From Symplocastrum torsivum CPER-KK1 (GTDB lineage: Bacteria > Cyanobacteriota > Cyanobacteriia > Cyanobacteriales > Coleofasciculaceae), in NCBI GenBank assembly GCA_019358875.1, contig JAHHIF010000002.1:186001-250000 (forward strand): a stretch of 64,000 nt of DNA, read 5' to 3'. A program made the position numbers and the translations under genes. Below, piece by piece: positions 27,319 to 37,346 of the stretch (position 1 is its first letter; the number at the start of each line of letters is the position of its first letter). The notes under the pieces were generated by a model. That model was not told the DNA's origin and searched no databases. It worked only from the letters and a program-made list of their open reading frames with translations.

Positions 27319-28200
27319 GTGAAGGAAACAGTAGAGGTTCCGCTATTTGATATGAGTTCCAAACCTTACGCCACTGATCTCAACGTTCAAGTTCAAGGAA
27401 AGGGTTTCCCTATCCTCTGCTTACACGGGCATCCTGGTGCAGGCAGTAGTATGTCAGTTTTTACCCGACATCTATCACAACGGTTCCAGACTATTGCCCC
27501 TGATTTACGGGGATATGGCAAGAGTAGAACTCAATTAGACTTTAAAATGACCGACCACCTGATTGACTTGGAAGCGCTTCTAGACAACTTCCGGGTTGAC
27601 CGTTGTCTTGTACTAGGTTGGTCTTTAGGCGGAATTCTTGCGATAGAGTTGGCGCTAAGACTACCAGAGCGAGTCACAGGTTTAATTTTAGTGGCTACAG
27701 CGGCTCGACCCAGAGGAAGTCATCCGCCAATTAGCTGGGAAGATAATTTCTACACTGGGCTTGCTTCGATTGTGAACCGACTACAACCTGGTTGGCAGTG
27801 GAATATTGAAAGGTTTGGAAAGCGATCGCTTTATCGCTACCTCATCCAACAACACACTCCGGCTGCCTACCAGTACCTTGCCCTCGAAGCCATGCCCGCT
27901 TATCTACAAACCTCTACGGCTGCCACCCGTGCCCTCAATACGGCTCTAAAAGCTGGCTATAACCGACTTGCAGACTTAGAGAAAATTCAATGTCCTTCCC
28001 TTGTATTGACAGGAGAAGCTGACCGACACATCACCGTCGAGTCAAGTCAAGAGACTGCTCAGCATCTCAAAAATTGTCAATGGCACTGCTACCCGAATAC
28101 AGCTCACCTATTTCCTTGGGAGATTCCCGATCAGGTATTAGGCGATATCGACCACTGGATAGAAGATAATCCTCAGGCCGTCGGGTTAACTGGGAAATAA
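27319..28200 (+). CDS. Alpha/beta fold hydrolase
   Basis: A 293-residue classic alpha/beta hydrolase. The oxyanion-hole region is LCLHGHPGAGSSM, the nucleophile elbow GWSLGG (Ser about residue 113) and the final histidine lies in YPNTAHLFPWE. The acid is probably the Asp of TGEADRHITVE. The family includes esterases, C-C hydrolases and haloperoxidase-like enzymes, so the substrate is open. GTG 27319 gives the longest form; ATG 27352 is also possible, as both have weak ribosome sites. Confidence 0.88.
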   Translation: MKETVEVPLFDMSSKPYATDLNVQVQGKGFPILCLHGHPGAGSSMSVFTRHLSQRFQTIAPDLRGYGKSRTQLDFKMTDHLIDLEALLDNFRVDRCLVLGWSLGGILAIELALRLPERVTGLILVATAARPRGSHPPISWEDNFYTGLASIVNRLQPGWQWNIERFGKRSLYRYLIQQHTPAAYQYLALEAMPAYLQTSTAATRALNTALKAGYNRLADLEKIQCPSLVLTGEADRHITVESSQETAQHLKNCQWHCYPNTAHLFPWEIPDQVLGDIDHWIEDNPQAVGLTGK

Positions 28201-28267
28201 CCAAGAAGGTGTAGAGCTAGCAAGAGGATTTTGGGGCAGTAGAAAGTTTGGGAGATGAGAAGAGTAG

Positions 28268-28552
28268 TTATGATGGCTGTCTACTAAGAGAATGTATTTT
28301 CTCGCGCTCACTCGGCTCGCCCAATTCATCAAAAAGTGTTAGTTTGCTCGGTTTACAGCGCCTGACACTAACAACAATGCCTTGAGCGCCTTCATTTTCC
28401 AAATCTTCAACATACCCAGTCTTCGCGACCTGAGCATCTTTATCACTGAAGAAAGGGCCAAAGTAGTAGGTGCAACGAGGGTTGTCCGTAATAATTTCAA
28501 CCCAAAAAGCCAATCCTAAGAACTGGAGAATCTTGATCAACACTTCTTTCAT
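28268..28552 (-). CDS. DUF1816 domain protein
   Basis: A 94-residue cyanobacterial protein of family DUF1816. The domain covers FWVEIITDNPRCTYYFGPF through GYVEDLENEGAQGIVVSVRRCKP. This small fold resembles the CpcD-like linker domain of phycobilisomes, but a function has not been shown. The Ser-rich tail is variable. It lies 71 bases downstream of rlmB on the same strand. Confidence 0.8.
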   Translation of the reverse strand: MKEVLIKILQFLGLAFWVEIITDNPRCTYYFGPFFSDKDAQVAKTGYVEDLENEGAQGIVVSVRRCKPSKLTLFDELGEPSEREKIHSLSRQPS

Positions 28553-28623
28553 GCTGTTTGCCTGGAATATAAGATTCTAATCGGTCTTTTAATACCGTTA
28601 TTTTTACATTTTGTTATACAACT

Positions 28624-29820
28624 TCACGTTACTTTTTTCAAAGTATTCTTAGAAAGACTGCCAAGATACAAGAAATTTGACCAACGTTGTCGATAAGCTT
28701 CGTATAACACCATAGCGGCAGCAACCGAGGCATTTAAGCTCGGAGTTTTGCCTTGGAGGGGAATTGAGACTAGTTCATCACAACCACGTTCGGTTAGCAA
28801 GCTCAAACCATTGCCTTCTGAACCTACTACTAATGCTACTGGACCTTTAAATTCAACACTGTGTAGTACTTTACCGCTACTAGATGTTGTGCCATAAATC
28901 CAAAAGCCAGCCGATTTCAATTCCTCTAAAGCACGACCAAGATTGACAACCCGTGCGATTGAAAACGTTTCTAGAGCGCCCGCTGCAACTTTCATGACGG
29001 TGGAAGTCACTCCCACAGCACGACGTTGAGGGATAACTAAGCCCTGAGCGCCCATTGCTTCGGCTGTGCGAATAATTGCCCCTAAGTTGTGGGGGTCGGT
29101 GATGCTATCACAAACCAATATCACTGGCTGCTCAGCCGTGGCTTTTGCCTTATCAATTAAATCTCCTAAATCCACGTAAGGATATGGAGCAACTTGAGCG
29201 GCAATACCTTGATGGTTAGCGCCCTCTGTGATTTGGCTGAGGCGGCGAGGTTCTACTTCATCAATCACCGTACCATTTGCCTTGGCTTGGAGAAGTAAGG
29301 AGTGAAAGCGGGGATCGTAACGCAGTTGGGGAATAATCCAAATCCGGTTTAGCTGGCGCTGATTCTCTAGCGCCGCAATAACAGGATGACGCCCATAGAT
29401 TAAGTCAGTATCCTCCTCTTCCTGCTGGGGGGCAACAGGTGGCTCGGTTGTTGTTGGCTTAAAATGTTGAGGTTCTTGATTGTTTTTGCGTATCGGCTTG
29501 GACACGGCAACAGGGTTGCGAGGTTTGAATGTCCTACTGTTCTTCTCCTGAGAGTGAACAGGCTTCCCCAGTTTCGGCTTCCTCGGATAGCGTTGCTCAA
29601 GTCGCTCAGTTTTGTCTTCTGAGGAATGGCGCAGCTTCGGCTCTGAGTTTTGGGAACGAACAGGCTTTCCTGGCTTCGGCTTCCCTGTAGAGCGAGGCTT
29701 GTAGCGGTCAGTGTTTTCGTCCTGAGAACGGGAGAATTTGCGATTTTCACGCGCCTCATGCATCGGCTTCCCTCGCTTTGGCTTACCAGGAGTGTGAGGG
29801 CGGCGGTTTTGATTAGCCAT
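28624..29820 (-). CDS. rlmB: 23S rRNA 2'-O-methyltransferase RlmB (TrmH/SpoU family)
   Basis: The C-terminal ~260 residues are a SpoU methyltransferase: substrate-binding domain starting [17 protein letters not shown], then the knotted catalytic domain with [30 protein letters not shown] and the end motif [17 protein letters not shown]. It should methylate G2251 of 23S rRNA. The first ~130 residues are a basic, disordered extension with three GKPKxGKP units at residues 12, 46 and 80, an exact 34-residue period. Such a tail is longer than in most bacteria and may bind RNA. It follows mrnC by 19 bases, a pairing also known in other bacteria. Confidence 0.92.
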   Translation of the reverse strand: MANQNRRPHTPGKPKRGKPMHEARENRKFSRSQDENTDRYKPRSTGKPKPGKPVRSQNSEPKLRHSSEDKTERLEQRYPRKPKLGKPVHSQEKNSRTFKPRNPVAVSKPIRKNNQEPQHFKPTTTEPPVAPQQEEEDTDLIYGRHPVIAALENQRQLNRIWIIPQLRYDPRFHSLLLQAKANGTVIDEVEPRRLSQITEGANHQGIAAQVAPYPYVDLGDLIDKAKATAEQPVILVCDSITDPHNLGAIIRTAEAMGAQGLVIPQRRAVGVTSTVMKVAAGALETFSIARVVNLGRALEELKSAGFWIYGTTSSSGKVLHSVEFKGPVALVVGSEGNGLSLLTERGCDELVSIPLQGKTPSLNASVAAAMVLYEAYRQRWSNFLYLGSLSKNTLKKVT

Positions 29821-29839
29821 ATTGTTAATAGTTGATGAT

Positions 29840-30328
29840 TTAATGGGGATCGAGTGGTAAATGCGCTAACAACTGGGTTAGACGTTGGGGATTAGTCAGG
29901 TACAGGTATCCAATTAAGGTTTCTAAGCTAGTTGCTTGCTGATAGATTTCCGGATCGAGACGCCGAGGGATTCCTGCCGTGGCATTGCGCCCACGCCGCA
30001 AGATTTCGAGTTCGCCTTCAGTGAGGTGGGGAGTGATTAATCGCAGAGTATTGGCTTGACTCTCTGCTCGGACTTGATCCACTACATGATCATGATAGTT
30101 ATTAAGGCGCTTAGGGGGGAGCAGATAGCAGGTTCGGATATAAAGTTCATAAACAGCATCTCCTAGATACGCCAAAGACGCTGGTGAAACTTGTTGAATT
30201 TTAAAGTTGGAATCAGCGACATTACTCAAGAGCTTAAACCGAGCTTCCGCCCATGAGAGTGCTGATTCAGTTTCTAAGATATTTGAAGGCTCTTCCTCCT
30301 GTGATGTCACAAACTCTGCCGACCTCAA
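29840..30328 (-). CDS. mrnC: Mini-ribonuclease III
   Basis: A 162-residue protein with only the RNase III catalytic domain and no dsRNA-binding domain, the MrnC type that matures 23S rRNA ends. The signature is [17 protein letters not shown], followed by [10 protein letters not shown] and the late acidic motif [12 protein letters not shown]. The first ~50 residues are acidic and poorly conserved. It is the first gene of the mrnC-rlmB pair. Confidence 0.9.
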   Translation of the reverse strand: MRSAEFVTSQEEEPSNILETESALSWAEARFKLLSNVADSNFKIQQVSPASLAYLGDAVYELYIRTCYLLPPKRLNNYHDHVVDQVRAESQANTLRLITPHLTEGELEILRRGRNATAGIPRRLDPEIYQQATSLETLIGYLYLTNPQRLTQLLAHLPLDPH

Positions 30329-30455
30329 CCTTCTAAATTTTAGCGTTGCCAGGAATTTTTCATGGCATTAATAAGACTCAAAGACAAGCCACTGAGGTTC
30401 CCGATAGAATAAGGGCGAGCTTGAAAGCCCGCCCTGACATTTGTGTACAGTTTTG

Positions 30456-30824
30456 TCAGCTACCCTTTACATTTTCCAAGGCTTCTTCAACAGAAGGTTG
30501 CAGCGAGAGAAATTTTTCTAGGCGAACCAGCTTGACTGTTTGAGTCACACGGGGATTCGTTACAATTTGCAATGTTCCCTCAGCTGTTTGAGCCTTCTTC
30601 ACTAACTGCACTAAAGCGCCCAATCCAGAGCTATCGACAAAGTCGATCTTGGAAAGATCCAAAATAACGTTCGTCGGGCCATCATCAATATGTTTGCTAA
30701 CGACCTTGCGGAATGTAGCTTCCGAAAAGGCATCTAGCAATCCAGTGAGGCGGAAAAGTTGGCAATTTTCCCTAACTTCGCGAGTGCCCCTTAAGCTGAC
30801 TGTCAGGGTTAGTGGCTCAGGAAT
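30456..30824 (-). CDS. STAS-domain anti-anti-sigma factor with AUU start
   Basis: The STAS domain covers VILDLSKIDFVDSSGLGAL, with the phosphorylatable Ser in DSSGLG. A TTG start at 30740 would give 94 residues, but the frame stays open upstream and adds 28 residues (IPEPLTLTVSLRGTREVREN, then CQLFRLTG) that form the expected first strands of a STAS domain. The only initiation signal is AGGAGGG (30829-30835) set 4 bases before an ATT codon at 30822-30824; no ATG, GTG or TTG lies in frame there. The protein would be about 122 residues. Partner kinase and sigma target are not in the window. Confidence 0.85.
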   Translation of the reverse strand: MPEPLTLTVSLRGTREVRENCQLFRLTGLLDAFSEATFRKVVSKHIDDGPTNVILDLSKIDFVDSSGLGALVQLVKKAQTAEGTLQIVTNPRVTQTVKLVRLEKFLSLQPSVEEALENVKGS

Positions 30825-30828
30825 AACA

Positions 30829-30835
30829 CCCTCCT
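30829..30835 (-). promoter_or_regulatory. Shine-Dalgarno AGGAGGG that sets the AUU start
   Basis: This strong site lies 4 bases upstream of ATT 30824 on the minus strand. An in-frame stop (TAG) overlaps the site itself, so translation cannot begin further upstream. Confidence 0.7.
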
Positions 30836-30840
30836 ACTGT

Positions 30841-31251
30841 AGCGTACTAACATTTTTATTTTTGACATTCCCCTTGGCAACAAGACTAAGGCTATAACCG
30901 GGGATTCTTGGGCTGATCTTACCTCTGGCAAACAGATGATTTGTCATCCAGATTTTAGATCAAGAAGTTTCCTTTGGTCGTTGCCGACCCAGCCTCAAGC
31001 TTAAATTTCGGTGTGCCCCACCGTATCTGCCTATTGTTATAAATAGGCTCATACGGCGCTTTACACGTTCCAAATCAGCTTAAGGCTTTCTTCGGAGGTA
31101 CTCCAACACCGTATGCAATAGTATAGCGAGAAGTTCCCGTCTACTTTAAAGTAACCTGCTATTTTTGGCAAGGCTTTATATTACCTTTAAGTCGCACTTT
31201 ATAAAAGCCGTTTTAGTTTTGGCTCCCTTGAACTGCGGTTTGACGATGCGA
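30841..31251. other. Intergenic region between carA and STAS gene, with inverted repeat 31021-31056
   Basis: No gene is supported. At 31021-31056 a compound hairpin forms: CCGTAT/ATACGG outer arms and GCCTATT/AATAGGC inner arms, separated by a 2-base internal loop and closed by a 6-base loop. It lies 3' of carA and may end that transcript, though without a U-tract. Confidence 0.5.
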
Positions 31252-32406
31252 TCAGCTTTGCTGGTGCGCTTTGCGCGATCGCATTGATTGGACAAACTGC
31301 TCGAATAGATAGTCAGCATCGTGAGGTCCCGGACTTGCCTCTGGGTGGTACTGCACCGAGAAGAAGGGCAACGTTTTGTGACGCAACCCGGCTACTGTAT
31401 GGTCATTCAGGTTGAAGTGAGTAATTTCTACTTCAGGATTTAAAGTATCAGCATTAATTGCAAAACCGTGATTCTGGCTAGTAATTTCTACCTGCCGCTG
31501 TAACCCTGCTGGGTGATTTAAGCCCCGGTGACCAAATTTGAGCTTAAAGGTTTCCGCACCCAAGGAAAGACCGAGAATTTGGTGACCCATGCAAATGCCA
31601 AATATGGGTCGCTGACGCTCTAATAAGGCTCTTGTCGTGGCAATTCCTTCACTAACAGCGGCTGGGTCGCCTGGGCCATTGGAGAGAAAAATTCCGTCAG
31701 GGTTGTAATTGATAATTTCCTCAGGCGGTGTATCGGCAGGAACCACAATCACGCGGCAACCATAGCTTGCCAAACGCCGCAGGATGTTGCGTTTCATGCC
31801 AAAATCAATCGCTACAACTGTCAGGGGTTTATCCGGAGTCTCATCCAGTACGGGGCGAAACTCCCAGATTTCATCTGTGGGGTCAGACCACTCATAGACC
31901 TCTTTCGTTGTGACTTCCCGAACCAGATTTAATCCTGCCATGCTGGGTGCCGCCTGAACCTTTTTGAGCAACTCGGCAGGGTCGAGAATGTCTGTGGAAA
32001 TGCCACCGTTCATGGCACCGGAGGATCGAAGTTTAATGGTTAAGGCTCTAGTATCGATCCCGTAAATTCCTGGGATGTTATGTTCCTTGAAGTAGTCAGG
32101 CAAGGACTGTGTTGAGCGCCAATTACTAGGACGACGAGCAATGTTACGTGCGATCGCACCCCGGATTTGAGGGTGTGCGGATTCTTCATCCTCTGGGTTA
32201 ACACCCGTATTGCCCAATTCGGGATACGTGAAGGTGACAATCTGACCACAGTAGCTAGGATCGGTTGCTACCTCTTGGTAACCCGTCATCGCAGTGTTAA
32301 ACACTACTTCTCCAATGGCAGTACCAGTAGCACCGAAAGACCAGCCTTGGTACGATGTTCCATCTGCTAGCACGAGCAGAGCAGGTGAAGCCGCTAAAAC
32401 AGGCAT
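31252..32406 (-). CDS. carA: Carbamoyl-phosphate synthase small subunit
   Basis: CarA supplies ammonia from glutamine for carbamoyl phosphate, the shared precursor of arginine and pyrimidines. The N-terminal domain shows [19 protein letters not shown] and GNTGVN. The class I glutamine amidotransferase domain has its nucleophile Cys272 in GICMGHQ and the His-Glu pair in [11 protein letters not shown]. The 384-residue length is normal. It is transcribed alone; carB is not in the window. Confidence 0.97.
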   Translation of the reverse strand: MPVLAASPALLVLADGTSYQGWSFGATGTAIGEVVFNTAMTGYQEVATDPSYCGQIVTFTYPELGNTGVNPEDEESAHPQIRGAIARNIARRPSNWRSTQSLPDYFKEHNIPGIYGIDTRALTIKLRSSGAMNGGISTDILDPAELLKKVQAAPSMAGLNLVREVTTKEVYEWSDPTDEIWEFRPVLDETPDKPLTVVAIDFGMKRNILRRLASYGCRVIVVPADTPPEEIINYNPDGIFLSNGPGDPAAVSEGIATTRALLERQRPIFGICMGHQILGLSLGAETFKLKFGHRGLNHPAGLQRQVEITSQNHGFAINADTLNPEVEITHFNLNDHTVAGLRHKTLPFFSVQYHPEASPGPHDADYLFEQFVQSMRSRKAHQQS

Positions 32407-32683
32407 AAGCAGTTGATAATTGTGAGTTGTTAGTTTTTAGTTGTTGGTGGTCGATGGAAGGACATGAGGAACAACTAATCACTGACGTGTTATTATCTCA
32501 TGGCTTTAAGGAGACTGGCAGGTTTTTAAGCCATCAATTGTTAGCAGATGATAACAGCGATAACGTAGTACAACTCGACTGTCTCCTCTCAAAGGAGGAG
32601 AGTTTAAAAGGCAAGTGTATTACCTCAGTCTGTATGTTTAAACTGGAATATAGATAGATAGCTCATGAGTAATTTTAAAGTGC

Positions 32684-33616
32684 ATGTCTTCTCATGAACG
32701 TGCGGCAATTGTGCTGCTTTCAGGTACCCTAGCCTTGCTCAATGTGGCTTGCAGCCGCATCACGGCTGTATCAAAGCCCCATGAACCATCACCAGTTGCC
32801 GTCTCTTCAACTTCAAGTCCTGTTGCGAAGCCATCGGCTAAGCCCAAACCAGCAGCGACACCGACAAGTCAATCCCCACTTGCGGCAAAAGAAGCTTATG
32901 AACGGGCATTGGATGTTGCCTACAGTGCAGCAACCATTAGTCAATCCGCTGAGTCTTCCGGCGATTGGCAACTGGTGAGTAGTCGCTGGCAAGAAGCGAT
33001 CGCGTTATTGGGCAGCTTGCCCCCTTCTAGTTCTTATCAGGCGATCGCTAAGCAGAAAATTTCGGAATATCAACGTAATTTGCGTATCGCTCAACAACTC
33101 GCGACTCGTCCGCTTCCTGATTCTCCAGCAAGAACTACAGTAGCAACAGCTCCCCGAACTGTTGTTGAGCAAGCGACTCCCCCCACCTCGCCAATCACTA
33201 ACACGCCAACACCCAAGACGAACTTAATCCCCGCTTCTGCTAAGTCGCAGGTGATTACAGTTCCAATTAAACGTCGCGCTGGTCGAACACCAGTTATCGA
33301 GGTGATGTTTAATGGTGGTCAGAGGTTTGAGATGATTGTCGATACTGGCGCTAGTGGTACTGTAATTACACAAGCTATGGCTGATAGCCTTGGTATTGAG
33401 CCAGAGGGTGAAGTGATAGCGGATACAGCTAGTGCTAAAGCCGTAAAGTTTCCCATTGGTAAAGTTCAATCAATTGCTGTTGAGGACGCAGTGGAAACGA
33501 ATGTTCCTGTTGCGATTGGTGGATCTGAGCTGGATTTAGGACTGCTTGGTCAAGACTTCTATGGGAAGTATGATGTCTGGATTAAAAAAGATGTTGTTGA
33601 ATTTCACCCTCGTTGA
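32684..33616 (+). CDS. Retropepsin-like aspartic protease, lipoprotein
   Basis: A 310-residue exported protein. The N-terminus ends in a lipobox-like LNVAC (about residues 19-23), so it is likely lipid-anchored. A Pro/Ser/Thr-rich linker, a helical region (about 65-145) and a second linker lead to a C-terminal retropepsin domain with the active-site motif DTGASGTVI and the flap/late motif LGLLGQDFYG. A single aspartic domain implies it works as a homodimer. Its role in cyanobacteria is unknown. Confidence 0.85.
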   Translation: MSSHERAAIVLLSGTLALLNVACSRITAVSKPHEPSPVAVSSTSSPVAKPSAKPKPAATPTSQSPLAAKEAYERALDVAYSAATISQSAESSGDWQLVSSRWQEAIALLGSLPPSSSYQAIAKQKISEYQRNLRIAQQLATRPLPDSPARTTVATAPRTVVEQATPPTSPITNTPTPKTNLIPASAKSQVITVPIKRRAGRTPVIEVMFNGGQRFEMIVDTGASGTVITQAMADSLGIEPEGEVIADTASAKAVKFPIGKVQSIAVEDAVETNVPVAIGGSELDLGLLGQDFYGKYDVWIKKDVVEFHPR

Positions 33617-33681
33617 TTTTATCCAATCAGCTCTTAACTAGTCCTCATTAACTGCGTACACCAAAACGATAGGTAAGTTGC

Positions 33682-33792
33682 TGAGTGCAGCGTGGCGGAA
33701 ATAACTATCCAGTTGGACATTAGCTATAAGGCTACTGTACAAGTAATGTTGCTTCTGCCTTCTGCCTTCTGTCTTCTGTCTTCTTGCACTGA
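33682..33792 (+). repeat. Dispersed ~110-bp element, copy B
   Basis: It begins TGAGTGCAGCGTGGCGGAAA, continues TAACTATCCAGTTGGACATT, and ends with five heptamers (CTTCTGC twice, CTTCTGT twice, CTTCTTG) at 33752-33786 followed by CACT. The first ~40 bases and the heptamer end match copy C at 46052-46164 closely. Confidence 0.8.
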
Positions 33793-33892
33793 GCGAGTTG
33801 CCCCAGACCCATGTTCTGCGTACTTGCTGCCATCATCGCGAGAACTGGGACTGGGTCTAATCGAGACTGCCTCGAAGGTGCGATCGCTTCAC

Positions 33893-35383
33893 CTAAAACA
33901 CGTTTGGTGTCCAGCTACCATGTAGACCGTAAGGGACGTGATGCTTCAGGTGGAGTCGTGCCACTGGTCCTCGATTGAAGTCACGACCATCTAAAATCAC
34001 GACATCAGACCGATGGCGGCTAGCATCATAAACTAATGAAAGCACCCAACCGTCATCTTCTTCGTTGCCATCAGGTCGAGGAACGAAAATAGGCTCACTG
34101 ACATAACCTTGGGGTGCAGCACTCCAGAGTTGTTGTTCGCCTGTTACTGCATCCAGTTTGAGAAGTGCTTGTAGGGGTGCATTCCCGGTTGGATTATGAG
34201 CAGCCCCCATGAACAAGTAGCGGTAGGGGTGTCCGACATGGTTGGGATGAACGTAGGGAAACTCGCAGCAACGCTCTTCTAGTAGGCGACGTTGTACAGT
34301 TTTGTCATTCAAGTTTAGGGTAAACCGCCACAGTTGTCCTGGTGCGATCGCATCAAAATCAACCTGTCGGAAATCGCTATTCGCTTCAACTTCCGGAAAA
34401 GACTCGTAGCAAATCGAGTCAATGCAAATCTTGTCATCTTGTTCAAACGCATTCGCATGGTGGAAGACAAAACCCGATTGCGTCTCTAGTATTTGGACTG
34501 GTTCTTTGGAATTACGGGGAATCACCAAAATACGGGTAGGCTTTTTCGGTTCAAACTTCACGCACTCCCCCGCACCCCTGAGTCCCAACGCGAAGGGAAT
34601 TGGATTGAAGCTAACAGGATTTTGGAAGAACAGGCAGTAATTTGGCGTAATCGCAAAGTCGTGAATGAAAGCAAACCCAGGAACACTTCTAGCCTGACTC
34701 CGCAGAAGTTTACCTTGTGGGTCTAACTCATAGATGGTAATTGTGGTGGAAAGACCTGGTTTAATCGCAAAATTAACCAGAATAGGGGAACCATCATCTT
34801 GTTCACAATTCGGGTCAATCCTGGGGTGGGCAGCAAAGGCGTTACCCTCTTCCAAAACACCATCCAAGTAATCTTTTCCTAGTGTTTCTAGAGTTTTTGG
34901 GTTTAAGCCGTGAGGTTCTGCTGCTTCCCACAAGGCAAGGAGTTTGCCCCCCCAGTAGATGATGTTGGTATTGGCAATATTTTTGTGTTGGAAGTCAAAG
35001 GCATTAGCTAGCCAGCCTCCTGGCTTTTGGGTGCCAAAAACGCCTCGATAGAGAATTTTTCCCGCTTGCTGTTCTTTAAGGTAGCCTTCGGTCCGAATAA
35101 AGCGATTGCGGAAGTGGGCGCGACCATTATCAAAAGCGATCGCACAGATCATTCCATCTCCATCAAAGGGATGATGAATACGCTGACCATTTACTTCCAA
35201 TAATCCAGGCCCATTACGAAACAAGGTCCCCTGTAACGATGAAGGAATCTCCCCTTCTACCTCATCAATCCAATAGTCATATTCATTCGGCTGCGATAGA
35301 TAGCCTTTTTTCCAGTCATTGCGCTCATAAGGCACCGAAGAGACAGGTACCGAAAAACGTTCTTTAATCGGTAAGTTTTGCAT
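33893..35383 (-). CDS. Carotenoid cleavage oxygenase (RPE65/ACO family)
   Basis: A 496-residue beta-propeller iron enzyme. Four histidines that hold Fe(II) lie in FAAHPRID, FIHDFAIT, FHHANAFE and the C-terminal HGSWTPN. The N-terminal FRNGPGLLEVNG and FDGDGMI motifs are family signatures. Cyanobacterial members cleave apocarotenoids or carotenoids to retinal-like products. The exact substrate is uncertain. It lies 30 bases downstream of a BT1 transporter on the same strand, probably in one operon. Confidence 0.93.
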   Translation of the reverse strand: MQNLPIKERFSVPVSSVPYERNDWKKGYLSQPNEYDYWIDEVEGEIPSSLQGTLFRNGPGLLEVNGQRIHHPFDGDGMICAIAFDNGRAHFRNRFIRTEGYLKEQQAGKILYRGVFGTQKPGGWLANAFDFQHKNIANTNIIYWGGKLLALWEAAEPHGLNPKTLETLGKDYLDGVLEEGNAFAAHPRIDPNCEQDDGSPILVNFAIKPGLSTTITIYELDPQGKLLRSQARSVPGFAFIHDFAITPNYCLFFQNPVSFNPIPFALGLRGAGECVKFEPKKPTRILVIPRNSKEPVQILETQSGFVFHHANAFEQDDKICIDSICYESFPEVEANSDFRQVDFDAIAPGQLWRFTLNLNDKTVQRRLLEERCCEFPYVHPNHVGHPYRYLFMGAAHNPTGNAPLQALLKLDAVTGEQQLWSAAPQGYVSEPIFVPRPDGNEEDDGWVLSLVYDASRHRSDVVILDGRDFNRGPVARLHLKHHVPYGLHGSWTPNVF

Positions 35384-35413
35384 GATTTTTTTATCAGTGA
35401 GAATAGTGCTTAA

Positions 35414-36883
35414 TTATTCAACAGGTTCTTCTAGGGGCTGTGAGGCTACGGGAGTCCTCATGAAATCTGGCACCAAGTCAGGCAGGAAGGGTTGTTCTGC
35501 CTGGGAGCCTAGGGCATGATGTTCAAAAACTTCAACTTGGGGCATTGCCCGTCGAGGGTCTACAGATTCAATTTCAATTTGTGGGTCAGCAGCAGGTAGC
35601 CAGCCCAAAAATGGTAATGGTAATAAACTTGAAGCGTTTGTAATTACCACTAACAGCCAAAGCTTGTCAAAGTTTGTTTCTGTAATACCCAGCCAGTGGG
35701 TTAGTAAGGCTCCCAGTTCGTGAGATAAAAGCCCTGAAAGGTTCCAGACTGACATCAACAGGGCAAACAAGGTCGCTTCTACCCCCGCAGGACACAATCG
35801 TGCTGAAAGTATCAGAACTGGCATAAAGGCAATTTGTCCCATCACGGTGAGGATGAGGCTATCTCCCAAACTGAACCAGTGGTCGTCTATGCCCAAAGAC
35901 CGATTTGTGTGGGTAACAAGGATTAGAGCCGTCATTCCTAACAGCGAGGAGATTACCGTAGTCCAACCCATGAGAAGGCGGAAAGGAATGTTCTTTAGAA
36001 AGCGCTGAAATAACCAAATGCCACATAGGGACGCAAGGCTGGTTACCAAGCGCACACGTCCTAAAAATTCCGGTTCAAAGCCCAACTCATTGGTTGTGAA
36101 ATAGAAAAATGCTGAATCCGCCGATGGTGTCGCTTGCCAGATGAAGATGAAGGCGGTAGGCAACCAAATTGCTTTTTGGGTAATTGCACCACGTAATTGT
36201 TGGATTTGGTTCCAAACAGTGGAGGCATGGGGGCGTGAGTTTATGGGTTCTTCGGCAATAAACCAGGCAACGGCTGAAACCAAGAGAGGGAACGTTGCGG
36301 TGATAGCGAAGACCGTTTGAGTACTGAAGTGTTGTAGTAGTAAACCACTCAAGTAAGCAGTGATTAAGCCGCCAACGGCTGAAGCACCCCAAGTCAGTGA
36401 TTGCAAAGAACCAGAGTCGCTGAGTGATTCTTCCCGCGCTCGTTCCACAACCAGTGAGTCTACAATCACATCACTAATGGCAACAGACAAAGAACTCAGG
36501 AGAATTGCCCCGGTTGCCGCCCAAGCGGTATCAACGACAGTCGCTAGACTCAGCCAAGCGGCTGTCCCCAATAGTCCAGATAAAACGAGGTAAGGGCGTC
36601 GTCTGTAACCGAATATGGGCAGTCCATCTGAGAGAAAGCCAAAGACTGGCTTAATCACCCACGGTAAAGCCGCAATACCCATTAGGGCAGCGACTTGGGC
36701 TGGACTGAGGGAAAGTTCATCTTTAAGGAAAAAGCTAACCGCTAGACGTGCTAAGCCAAGGATTCCTTGGACAAAATAGACGATTAAGATAGCAACTAAC
36801 TCAGTCGTTGGTTCGTTACCAAAGAATACTTTCTCTTTAAATGATTCTTTAATTTTCTCCAATCCGGAGGGGGAAACAATCAT
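35414..36883 (-). CDS. Folate/biopterin (BT1) family MFS transporter
   Basis: A 489-residue membrane protein with about twelve spans. The BT1 signature lies in FVQGILGLARLAVSFFLKDE, ALPWVIKPVFGFLSDGLP and GYRRRPYLVLSGLLG. Plant and Synechocystis members carry folates, and trypanosomatid members carry biopterin, so a pterin substrate is likely but unproven. The C-terminal tail is acidic and cytoplasmic. It is the first gene of a pair with the carotenoid oxygenase, a combination without an obvious metabolic reason. Confidence 0.9.
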   Translation of the reverse strand: MIVSPSGLEKIKESFKEKVFFGNEPTTELVAILIVYFVQGILGLARLAVSFFLKDELSLSPAQVAALMGIAALPWVIKPVFGFLSDGLPIFGYRRRPYLVLSGLLGTAAWLSLATVVDTAWAATGAILLSSLSVAISDVIVDSLVVERAREESLSDSGSLQSLTWGASAVGGLITAYLSGLLLQHFSTQTVFAITATFPLLVSAVAWFIAEEPINSRPHASTVWNQIQQLRGAITQKAIWLPTAFIFIWQATPSADSAFFYFTTNELGFEPEFLGRVRLVTSLASLCGIWLFQRFLKNIPFRLLMGWTTVISSLLGMTALILVTHTNRSLGIDDHWFSLGDSLILTVMGQIAFMPVLILSARLCPAGVEATLFALLMSVWNLSGLLSHELGALLTHWLGITETNFDKLWLLVVITNASSLLPLPFLGWLPAADPQIEIESVDPRRAMPQVEVFEHHALGSQAEQPFLPDLVPDFMRTPVASQPLEEPVE

Positions 36884-37346
36884 GTAGTTTTTTTAAGAAT
36901 TGTCGCCATTCATAATCATACACGCAGCCTTATGGAGGTTGTAATCGCTAGAAAGTCAGAGGTTGGTAGAGAAAGGCTACAACAAGAGCTATGAGCGTTA
37001 CGAATGTTAAGGAATAGTAACCCAGTAACTAGCAGAAGTATTTAGAGCGATCTGCACTGCCTGGTTATTGCCCCCCATACCTCAGATGTAATAATGTGGT
37101 ATGTAATTTTGCCAACATCTTTTTTGTTGAGTGAGCAACTGGGTAGATTAACCCCTAGCATCAGCCCTCAAGCATTTGACCTGATAGCGTTGTCACAGTT
37201 GCGAATAGTGAAGAAACAACATTAGGGTTATCTGCTGTCATTAGACTTGCCCAAAACTTTTGTAGAGAGCCATCTTTTTCCAGCCCGCTCAAAACTTGTT
37301 TTTGCTTCAGTGCTGTCAATCAGGTTAGTGAGACATTAAAACATTT
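36884..37346. other. Intergenic region between BT1 and cyclase genes
   Basis: About 460 bases with the divergent promoters of the two genes. No hairpin with U-tract, RNA gene or small frame with a ribosome site is seen. Confidence 0.4.

Noticed and set aside
32427..32657. 76-codon frame between carA and the aspartic protease
   Set aside because: No family features; begins inside the carA promoter region.
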